Assembly (NCBI GenBank): GCA_002989075.1
Contig: PSQN01000013.1
Location: 592,379 to 656,378 of the forward strand
DNA: 64,000 bases
Source: Arthonia radiata
Lineage: Eukaryota > Ascomycota > Arthoniomycetes > Arthoniales > Arthoniaceae
Direction: 5' to 3'
The notes under the pieces: generated by a model
Database searches by the model: none
Told to the model about the DNA's origin: nothing
What the model saw: the letters and a program-made list of their open reading frames with translations, nothing else
Program-made: the position numbers and the translations under genes
Part shown: one piece after another, positions 55,452 to 64,000 of the stretch
Layout: the number at the start of each line of letters is the position of its first letter
Numbering within the stretch: the stretch's first letter is position 1

Positions 55452-56921
55452 ATGCCTTTCCCAATCTCATTGCCTCGTACATCTCTTCTCTCGTTTTCCT
55501 CCGCCCTGCGCAGTAGCACACACCCCTCGCTACCTCTCCAGGCCACAACATATCGCAATGTTCTCCGATCTGCATTGAAGGAGCATCATGAAAATGCAGG
55601 TAAGAACAAACACGCCCCGACAGGGCCTATAGATGTCGCCGTCGAGCAGTATCTTCCCCTCTTATTGGCCCTTAACAGCGGGCTTCGTTCGGACGCCGTC
55701 ATCGTGAACGAAGAGGTAGACGTCGTCCTCGTCAAAGAAGTCCAAGTACGCTGGCGCTCGATGTTGCTACGCTCACGACTTTCTGGGTCAAAACCACCGA
55801 CCATTCAGGCCTGCGGTCTTGACGCTGAAGTGGCATTCGCAATGTCAGCGCTCGCCGTCTCATCGTGCTTGAAAGCCAGGAGCCTACTGCGGCTTCTTCA
55901 CGATACTAATGGAGAGAACGGCTCTTCTCAGCCGCAGTGGAGAGTCACACAGATTGCTGCAGGCATGGCAAGCCTGCTTCATGCGAATGCTATCTATAAC
56001 TACTTGTCCGCATACATGCTAGCCACTTTGTCCATTCACATCCCTACGGAGATCTCCCCGCCAGCTCTCTCTGCATTGGCGAGCTTGACACTGGCTGAAG
56101 CGACCCTACTGGCTGTACTGAAAGATGATCCCTACCCCAGCCTCATCGCTGCCGAAAGAAATGCTAATGACAAAGGCTGGATGATCGGCGCGCCCAGGAT
56201 ACCTAAAGTCCGTGCTCACTTGTTCTCTAGGATATGCGTTGCTTCAGCAGACCACGCAGGCCGGGGCGTTGCATCCTGCAAAGCTGTGTCATCATCAAAA
56301 GGCGGTGCTCACGCGCGTGCGACCGACACGTTGCACACGTATCTTCTATGTCTTCGACGGGTGGCGAGGGCGAAGGCATGTAGGTTCGCTGCCATCAACG
56401 CGGAAGCAGACGGTGCGATTGGCAGAGCAATCGGATGGCTCTATGCAGCCCTTATCGAAATGGAAGTTGAGGATTCTGAGATCGACGCCCTTCGTCCAAA
56501 GCGCTCCAAGGCCAGCAATATCAAGATGACAATAGGCAGAGCGCGCTCCGACAAGAAAGAAGACAAGCTTATTGAGAAGCATAGTGATTGGGGAAGCGAT
56601 GCTGGAAAGCTGGAGGAAACGCGTGTTGTTGCAATGCTCCTAGTCAAGTGGGAACATATCAACGACACCGTCGATTTCCAGCCTGTGATCAGTGCCCATG
56701 AGCTGCTAAGTGGCTTGCCTACGGGCCGCGAATGCCACACCAGTAAAGTGTGGACACCACCGAGTTTGTCTCCCGAAGCTCTGGCGGAGATGCGAGCGCC
56801 TCCATATGCCGACGAAGAACGACAGGTCACACAAGCCGACGAGCCTGAGAGCAGTGACGAGGATCGACCACTCAACAGCGAGGCAAACCATACACAAAGC
56901 GTTCCTGGCGCGTATTACTAG
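55452..56921 (+). CDS. palC: pH-response regulator PalC (BRO1-like domain)
   Basis: Part of the Pal/Rim ambient-pH pathway, linking ESCRT-III (Vps32) to plasma-membrane signalling complexes. Single exon, 489 residues from the ATG at 55452 (MPFPISLPRTSLLSFSSAL), the conserved PalC start; an ATG at 55296 in the same frame would add 52 residues without likeness. The BRO1-like domain covers about residues 20-400: YRNVLRSALKEH, YLPLLLALNSGL, VQVRWRSML, ASLLHANAIYNYLS, and SLTLAEATLLAVLKDDPYP, which is typical of BRO1-type helices. The C-terminus is acidic. It sits between the MAT genes and COX13, on the APN2 side. Confidence 0.88.
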   Translation: MPFPISLPRTSLLSFSSALRSSTHPSLPLQATTYRNVLRSALKEHHENAGKNKHAPTGPIDVAVEQYLPLLLALNSGLRSDAVIVNEEVDVVLVKEVQVRWRSMLLRSRLSGSKPPTIQACGLDAEVAFAMSALAVSSCLKARSLLRLLHDTNGENGSSQPQWRVTQIAAGMASLLHANAIYNYLSAYMLATLSIHIPTEISPPALSALASLTLAEATLLAVLKDDPYPSLIAAERNANDKGWMIGAPRIPKVRAHLFSRICVASADHAGRGVASCKAVSSSKGGAHARATDTLHTYLLCLRRVARAKACRFAAINAEADGAIGRAIGWLYAALIEMEVEDSEIDALRPKRSKASNIKMTIGRARSDKKEDKLIEKHSDWGSDAGKLEETRVVAMLLVKWEHINDTVDFQPVISAHELLSGLPTGRECHTSKVWTPPSLSPEALAEMRAPPYADEERQVTQADEPESSDEDRPLNSEANHTQSVPGAYY

Positions 56922-57171
56922 CGTTCTTACATTCGAGACTCTCGTGCGATTGTGTCAGACATACATTGAGACTTCCTTGACCGTATGGATCTATGTACCC
57001 TCACGCGCACATATGAAAGCAAAGTTCAAGTCGGACCATGACTGAGAGGTTGAGTCTACTTCAAGGTACATGGCAACCTCCTTGTGTTACTGGTATTGCA
57101 AAGTGGTCTCCATAAGCTGCTACACAACCTTTTGCTCCTCGATCCGCCAGTGACACGCCAGCAGCCAGATC

Positions 57172-57732
57172 CTAAGAGTCTTTGTCGTGATAATTGTAGT
57201 TGTCATTCCAAAACAGCGACTTGTCTCCATCACCCCAGGGGAAAGCCTTCGTTCGAATGTTCATATAGGCGTATTGGGTACGCTCGCTGGGTGGTGGCAT
57301 GTGAGATTGATGCTCCCAGTGCTCATTCCATTGGACCCAGGTATTCACGCCGGTCACGATAAGAGCTGGAACGACGACGCTGTGGATTTGTCAGACGCGG
57401 TCTCGTACAGAGAGAACGGAATCTCATACTAGATCGATAGTTTTCGCCAGAAGTCTGGAAGGGCAAGGTTAGCGAGCTGCTGGATCAAGCACGGCATTCA
57501 ATGTGGATACCACGGGAGGGGTCCGCAACTTACCGGCGGTCGCAGCGGCATGCTTTTTCACAGCAAGACGCTCCCGATTGAAGGCATTATCGTAGGGACC
57601 CTCAAGCTTGTCAACGGTATGACCGGTGCTCTTGGGCGCATCTGAAGCGTAGCGCTTCGAAAGCCGCACCGGCGCTGGGAGGAGCTGGCGAAATGCTGTC
57701 GTCCTTGGTAAGAGTGCTGCGCGAGAAAGCAT
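57172..57732 (-). CDS. COX13: Cytochrome c oxidase subunit VIa (Cox13)
   Basis: Nuclear-coded subunit of complex IV in the mitochondrial inner membrane. Three exons, 57732-57534, 57454-57430 and 57379-57172, give 143 residues. Exon 2 is only 25 bases; it supplies DFWRKLSI and joins in phase on both sides. The N-terminus (MLSRAALLPRTTAFRQLLP) is a basic, Ser/Leu-rich mitochondrial presequence. A single membrane segment follows the second splice (VVVPALIVTGVNTWVQW), then the family block NEHWEHQSHMPPPSER, YAYMNIRTKAFPWGDGDKSLFW. Divergent from APN2 with 266 bases between starts. COX13 beside APN2 is a classic MAT flank. Confidence 0.95.
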
Positions 57733-57998
57733 CGTGCAATGAAGCGCGACAAGATATGTGGAATGGAAGAGGCTGGGATGAGATACTGGCCAACCTAGGA
57801 GGAGGTTCGGCAGCGAATCAGCACGGACCACAGACCGAGTACAAATCGAGCACTAGCGCAAATTGAGCTCTGGATGTCATTCTATTTCACCAGGAAGGTG
57901 CAGCTCACAGACACCTGCATTACAGGCTCTTCATTAGGTGGAAACGTTGTCGCCCTTGATAATGAAAATTTGCGACTCTCCACAACGCCATCGCCACT

Positions 57999-60019
57999 AT
58001 GGGCGTGCGCATCACTACGTGGAACGTCAATGGCATCCGCAACCCCTTCGGCTACCATCCCTGGCGCGAGAAGAGAACATTCGACAGCATGTTCGATACC
58101 CTGGAAGCCGACATCGTTGTCTTTCAAGAGCTCAAGATTCAACGTAAAGACTTGAGGGATGACATGGTCATGATACCTGGGTGGGATGTGTATTTTTCTC
58201 TACCCAAGCATAAAAAAGGTGCGCCAAGATGCCCATTCGCCAGATGCAATATCACATGCTCACTGTCTGTATAATAGGGTATTCAGGCGTCGCGATATAT
58301 ACCAGACAATCAACATGTGCCCCCATCCGTGCCGAGGAAGGCTTACTGGGCGTGCTATCTCCACCTACGATCTCCGTTGCTTATCGTGACATGTCCGCAG
58401 ATGAGCACATTGGTGGTTATTTGACAGTCGCCCAACTTGCCCGAGTGAATGTCGATCCTATCTTCCTGGACTCTGAGGGTCGTTGTGTCATCCTTGAATT
58501 CCCAGCTTTTGTTCTCTTCGGCATTTACAGTCCTGCCAACAGCAGTGGCACGCGGGACGACTTCCGGCACGGATTTCTCCTGGCTCTGGACATGCGCGTA
58601 CGCAATCTCATTCGTCAAGGGAAACGGATCGTTGTATGTGGAGACTTGAATGTCAGCCGTGAGGAGATCGATACCGCCAATGCAGTGGAGAACATGAGGA
58701 AAGAACACATATCGCATAAAGACTATCTGTCAACACCGAATCGTCGAATTTTCAATCAGATGCTTGATGGGGGCAAAGTTTTTGGTGCCAGAGACGAAGG
58801 AAGGGACGAAGCCGTAATGTGGGACGTATGCCGGGCCTTTCATCCAGACAGACATGGCATGTTCACTCATTGGGAACAAAAGATCAACGCGCGTCCCGGC
58901 AATTTTGGCTCAAGGATCGACTTCATTTTAAGCAGCATGGACATGAAGGGTTGGTTCTGCGGCAGTGACATTCAAGAGGGACTTATGGTATGCGACAGGG
59001 GTCTGACGCTATAGCTTTTCGACTAATTGAGTGCAGGGCTCGGATCATTGCCCCGTCTACGCCGAGCTTCACAACACTATTGACGAACAGGGTAATTGCA
59101 GACATGTAAGGGATATTTTGAATCCGCTGGGAACCTTCCATGATGGTCACCGTAGAAGAGAGATATCTAGCAAAGATATGCCGGCATTCTCCGCGAAGCT
59201 AATGCCAGAGTTCGACAAGAGGCGAAATATCAAAGACATGTTCGGACGGGGATCCACCAATCCTCGTCCAGCATTGCCTCATCTTGAGCCAGAGGCACAA
59301 ACAGAAGCATGTCTGAATGACACTCGAACCGAGAAAACATCCGCGAATGTTGTCGGGTCGCCCGCAGACACAGGGAGCGCGGAAGAAGCACTCATCAAAA
59401 TTAGTCCTACCTCAAACTTGGCAACACCAAGGGGCGTGAAGCGCCGTCTGTCCAATGCAATTTGTTCTCCGCAGAATTCGAAGAAACAAGGCAGAGGATT
59501 TGACAAGGAACGCTTCAAGAGTACTACCGGCAGTCAGCAAAGCTTGAAGGGATTTTTCACAGCAAAGCAAGCTCCTATGCGTAAAACGGCGGGGATAGAA
59601 CCTCAGAAAGAGCCCGCCAGCCCAAGGTCTGTGGCTTCTGCCAATCGACGAACAAGCTATCAGCAACCTGTTCCTAACGATAGTTCGACGGCTGACGTGC
59701 ATGAGACTTTTCACGAACAGGAGCCAATCATCGATCCTGCAGCCTCCAAACTATCATGGTCGAAGCTCTTGGCAAAGCCGAGCACGCCGCTATGCGAACA
59801 CGAAGAGCCATGCAAGGTCATGAAGACGAAGAAGCCGGGCTTTAATTGTGGCAGAGAGTTCTGGATGTGTCAAAGGTGAGCCATACGTGCAGGGGTACTA
59901 CTCTGGGAATTATTGCTGACCCACTTTTGAGACCTTTGGGCCCGTCGGGTGAGAAAGAACGCAAGTCCCAGTGGCGGTGTCCTACGTTCATCTGGAGCAG
60001 TGACTGGAAGCCAAAATAG
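57999..60019 (+). CDS. APN2: AP endonuclease 2 (Apn2, DNA lyase)
   Basis: Cuts DNA at abasic sites and cleans blocked 3' ends in base-excision repair. Four exons, 57999-58218, 58278-58987, 59037-59875 and 59932-60019, give 618 residues. The exonuclease III-type domain has the metal and catalytic landmarks TWNVNGIR, FQELKIQ, YSGVAIYTR, CGDLNVSREEID, and, across the third exon border, GSDHCPVY. A Ser/Lys-rich linker with a PIP-box-like SQQSLKGFF near residue 500 may bind PCNA. The C-terminal GRF zinc finger is complete only after the last splice: CEHEEPC...GREFWMCQRPLGPSG...WRCPTF. APN2 is the standard right-hand flank of ascomycete MAT loci. Confidence 0.96.
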
Positions 60020-60440
60020 TACTATCAACTGCCTAAAGGAATTTGCTGTAGCATACTTTGAGAATGTGCTCTCCAGTGTTACTTCACTGAGGCCTGCTTG
60101 ACCTTTGTTGGAGAGCGGCATAGGAGGCATATGCCAGCTTCATCGAATCAATACTGGTTCTTGAGTACGACTCTACGGGAAGATCACCTAGCACATACTA
60201 AGTGTGGAACATTGACGTGATGCCTGGGAATCGAGGCCGCAGAAAGAAACTCAAGTGTGGCCCGTGTCACTTGTTTGTTATGAGACGTGATGATGACGAC
60301 GCGCAGCAACGCGTCAAGCTACCAGCTGTGCACCTCCGCGTTTCTTTGTTTAGCTTGTGTCTTGCGCTTAGCCTTCACCCGCATCTACTCAACACGTTGA
60401 AGCCACTCTCAAGGACTAAGAAATCGTCTTTACAATCAAG
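60020..60440. other. Intergenic region, APN2 / unknown gene
   Basis: 421 bases with the APN2 3' UTR and the next promoter. Pyrimidine-rich near 60340-60420. Nothing else seen. Confidence 0.45.
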
Positions 60441-61468
60441 ATGGATATCCAACTCCCTGAAGACTTTATGCAGCGCTACCAGGAGGCGACCCAAGACCTA
60501 GGCACTGGTGTTGGTCGCCGCGCTTTCTACGGCGAGTTCGATCGCGGTGTCGGTGAAAGTACGTTCTCTTCCTCAGGCACCGACTCCACGCGATTATCAG
60601 TTGCATGAGCAAATGAGCTAATTTGCATTCAGTGGAGATGGCTTTGGCGGGCGGTGTCATTCGAGAATGCGATCCTCGTTTCACAGCAACAATCCTTGCC
60701 GACCTGGATGCCCTTGCGACTATGGTCAAGTACTTTCCAGAGCAGTTCTCACACGAGAGCGCTGTTGATATCGCGCACGCCATTGCGGTCGAGATCGATC
60801 GTCTCGATGCCAACTCGGAGCTCTTTCCCAACTACGCTGTGCGCTCACGCTTCTTCAACGCGGCGGAGACTAAGCTCAATATCGTGAAAGACGCGATGAA
60901 CCTGCGTATTGGATACCATGAGACCAACGAGGAGGAGCTGCAGTCGAGTTCGCAACATGAAGGCGCCCACGCTCGCCCATCCCACCAAATCGGTCTGGCT
61001 CCTTGGTCTCAATTCCTCGTCCCTGGAGCTCCAGCTGTTCGCGAGGCTGGCTACCGTGATCTTGAGCGTGATGGCTACACCACTCAAGTCCTTCCACCGG
61101 TTGCCGAGAGCATCATCGCGCAGTGGGAGGCCGAATTCCGTGATTTGGAGGCCCGCTATCCAGTTGAGAGTACTCGCAACGACGAGAAGAACGAAGATGA
61201 AGATGAGGAGATTGACGCCTATGACGTTGCCCTGGATGACGACTTCTTCAGCCATTTCGGTATCAGCCGTGAGCAAGAGGGCCCAAATGCCGCCATGAGC
61301 CTCCCTCAAGTCAACGCCATGATGCAGCGTCTCGAAGCTATGCCACATCCTATTACTAACCCTGCGCAAGTGCTCGCCATGACGGAGATGCTTGGAAGAG
61401 AGGAGGAGTATGAGGATGAGGTTGAACAGGTGTCCATGACTGTGGTGCGTCGCCGCCGCAGAAATTAA
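60441..61468 (+). CDS. Unknown acidic protein downstream of APN2
   Basis: Two exons, 60441-60558 and 60633-61468 (74-base intron with GCTAAT branch sequence), give 317 residues. The spliced start is MDIQLPEDFMQRYQEATQDL and the join reads GVGEMEMALAGG. The protein is mostly helical, has no signal or membrane segment, and includes an acidic run near residue 235 (NEDEDEEIDAYDVALDDDFF). It ends in a short basic tail (VVRRRRRN). I recognise no family. Codon use is like the neighbours and no break is seen, so it is likely a real gene. Confidence 0.7.
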
Positions 61469-64000
61469 GAGCGCGTACTGTGCACGTCCTAGCTGCCGAG
61501 CATGGTAGAGTTCTGCCTGCGCCGTCGTGCTGGAGTCGAAATGCGGCGTGTCAAACAGTAACCGAGACTAGCTAGTTGCTGTCACTCTGGAAAGAATGGA
61601 TCTTGTTCCTCTGAGTTTTTTTTACTCTAAAATCTATGCTAGTGACAAGTTCAGCTACAGGCTACCAGTTCAGTGACATTATTGAGAGCAATAGCACTGG
61701 GAGCGTAATTACCGTACGAGGTCGGATTGTGCTTGCGCCGGAGTGTTGGGCGCCGGAGGAGGGCAGCGAGACCCAATTGTATGTTGCTGGTTTGCTGCAG
61801 CATAATCTACGATCGAAGGTCAATGCAATAATGCTTCCTCCCCTCAAAATTGCTACCCGTGGTACTTCGACGCTGGACGAACTAAGAGCACGTACGATGC
61901 CTTTGCTAGCTGCCGTGCGAGGCAGGATACCGCTCGCGCCGGCGTGCTGGAGCTGAGAGGAGGGTTTATCAGCCAATAACCAATAATGAGTGGCTGCAAG
62001 CCCTTCCCTTATGGAAAATAAGCAGAACAAATCACGTCTGCAAACGCGCCCATTCAATCAAGTTCCTCCGCTTTGTCCTCCCTCTTGTATGCAGTAAACT
62101 TGAGCCTTCCTAACCATAACACATAGTAGCACAAACGCGGGATAGACAGGGATGCACGTGCGTGCATCGTACGTACTCTCAATGATGTCGCTCAAATGCC
62201 GTGGTCTGCAGCTGTAGCTGTCACTAGCGCAAAACTCTTATGGTCAAAACACTGAGAGGAACAAGGTCCGTTCTTTCTATGGTGACAGCGACTACCATAG
62301 CTACTCTCAGTTACTGTTTGGATCACCTCTCTTCGGCTCCAAGACTCCTTCGCAAATTGGGACAATATCTTGTAGGATAGATATGCTCCTACTGCAGGTA
62401 TTCCGAAGTCGCCCATCATCCTTACTGAACATTCCCCGAAGAACTTGTCTCAGCAACCGACTCGACCATCTTACCTCAACTCTAGCAGCACAACGCCACC
62501 GCGTTCCCAAGATGTCATCGCCGTTTTTCCTGGTATCGCAGATTTGTTTTCCATCGTGGTGCAAATTTGCTTGCGGGAATGAGATTGCAATGAAGAAAGA
62601 GTAGGGACTAGGGTTTGGTTGATTCCGCAGAACCCAGTTCTGATGAGAGGCGCTGGAAGTCGCTGGGCTTGAACGGAGCCGCAGAAACTAGTTCTGGTGA
62701 GAGGCGTTGGAAGATCGCTGGACTTCATCGGATCCACCGATGCCCTCTCCGGTGAGAGGCGCTGAAGGTTGCTGGGTCTGAAATGATCCGCATGAACCAA
62801 TTCTGGTAAGAGACGCTGGGTATTTGCTGTTGATCTGTTGGCTGGTTATGATCGCCATTTGGGAACGAACAGCACGCTTTGCTAAGATCGTGAACAATTA
62901 TGCTGCGCAGTGTATGACGCTTACAAATATCTTGAAGGTAAGGTTATAGAGTTTGTCGGGCCTCTCGAAAAGTACTAGTAATGTGAGCAGACATGCGCTC
63001 AGCAGTGAACTTCACCTCCTGTCTTCATTCCTTTATATCCTTCCTTCTACTTCAGTAATAGCGAAGACCGCGTGCCTTTGCGATGTCGTTGTTTTTGGCG
63101 TTTAGCTGCCATGCTCAGGTCATGAATAACGACGATCCCCAATAAAAGGCGATTGCAACTCTTCGAAAAATCGTTAGTCTTTGCATCCGGCTGCTGTGTT
63201 TTGGTCATTTGGTGGTTCGCGTCTGACTGCTGCGTTTGATCTTTGAATGGCGTGCATCATGCTGCCGTGCTTTGGCATTTTGTGGTGTGTATCGTGCTAT
63301 AGGAAACAACTGCCGGTTATCCTTAATCAAAGGTGACTGCAAACCTTCGAGCTGTCATGTGAGTCGGTTGAAAAATCAATGGAGAATCTTCTAATCCTCC
63401 TTTTAGTCATGAGTGTCTGTGCAGGCGTACATATCCTTTTGAACATTCCGAGAGGAGTAGTGAATTGAGGGGTATGATCAGTCACTATCCGAAGTGACTT
63501 GACTATAAGACGACACTAATTCCTTGCATCTGGCTATTGTGCTTTTGTCATATCATAGTGTGTTGAGCGATGCGAGGTGGACCGCCGGTCGATCCTGAGT
63601 AAAGAGGATTGCTAACGTCCTATGCTGTTTTGAGATCGACATTTCGAAGTGTAGACTCGTGTTCTTCTGCCAGACTTCTCCGCTCTGCGTGGCTCGCGTA
63701 GATTATGGAGCATGTCGAGAATTTCAGATTTCAATCGTCCATCATCCTTACGGATCGAAGAAATGGTCTCTCAGTCATCGACCTCAACTCCAGCACCCCA
63801 GCGCCAAAAAGCTCCACCGCATTCACGAGACATTGTCGCCGTTGCCGACACCGCTGGAAAAGTTGACGGAAGGGGTTCTCGTCATAGTGTATATGTGCTT
63901 GCAAGCATAGATAAAGAGTAGGGAAGAAGAGTCCAAACGATAAAACTTCCACGACTATAGGACCCTGGCGCGAGCAGACGTCCGTCGCGTTCGCGAGTTC
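61469..64000. other. 2.5-kb gene-less end with degenerate repeats
   Basis: No frame here has family likeness or consistent codon use. The stretch holds degenerate copies of the 3' flank of the unknown acidic-protein gene (61478-61550 and 61880-61955), a 54-55-bp tandem array (62625-62830), and a loosely repeated motif with TTTGCATC and GTGCTTTTG cores between 63060 and 63570. Confidence 0.5.
62625..62830. repeat. 54-55-bp degenerate tandem repeat, about 3.8 units
   Basis: Units begin at 62625, 62679, 62734 and 62788. Each opens with CC(G/A)C and carries the core GGTGAGAGGCGCTGGAAG in varied form. The last unit is cut short. The copies differ at many positions, so the array is old. Confidence 0.85.

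Noticed and set aside
49766-57171. Search for a MAT1-2-1 HMG-box gene that would make the locus homothallic
   Set aside because: No frame in the MAT region shows an HMG-box of the MAT1-2-1 type; only the alpha-box gene is present.
61469-64000. Transposon or virus-like remnant in the repeat-bearing end
   Set aside because: No transposase, reverse transcriptase, integrase or terminal repeats could be recognised.

Overview
The window is nuclear DNA of a filamentous ascomycete (Pezizomycotina). Genes carry many short GT-AG introns (about 50-90 bases) with CTAAC-like branch points, are densely packed on both strands, and encode typical ascomycete proteins: kinesin-3, TAF7, Snx3, PalC, Sla2, Rev3, Slu7, Apn2 and an alpha-box mating-type protein. 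The gene content would suit Dothideomycetes, but I cannot name a genus. No tRNA, rRNA, CRISPR array, transposon or virus-like element was recognised. Exon joins below were worked out by hand from splice signals, reading phase and family conservation.

Left part (1-33.7 kb): the end of a METTL7-like methyltransferase, TRM5, a kinesin-3 (Unc104/KIF1 type), an F-box protein, a small hydrophilic protein, two transcription-factor subunits head to head (TAF7 and a TAF3-like histone-fold protein), a lysophospholipid acyltransferase, a Yap-like bZIP factor, a mitochondrial pyrimidine-nucleotide carrier (Rim2 type), SNX3, a small membrane protein, a large single-pass membrane protein, a GT34 (Mnn10-type) glycosyltransferase, complex I subunit NDUFB10, a low-complexity protein, and a tandem pair of diverged paralogues of unknown family.

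Right part (33.7-61.5 kb): this is the mating-type region. The order is RPL21 (-), RPS9 (+), NVJ2/TEX2 (-), SLA2 (-), REV3 (+), SLU7 (-), MAT1-1-1 (+), an unrecognised four-exon gene (+), PALC (+), COX13 (-), APN2 (+), and an unknown acidic protein (+). SLA2, RPL21, RPS9 and TEX2 on one side and COX13 and APN2 on the other are classic neighbours of the ascomycete MAT locus. The strain therefore carries the MAT1-1 (alpha-box) idiomorph, and no MAT1-2 HMG gene was seen. The unrecognised gene just downstream of MAT1-1-1 is the best candidate for an undescribed idiomorph-specific gene. MAT1-1-1 itself contains a five-copy, 36-bp in-frame minisatellite.

The last 2.5 kb (61.5-64 kb) shows no convincing gene. 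It holds several degenerate repeats, including a 54-55-bp tandem array.
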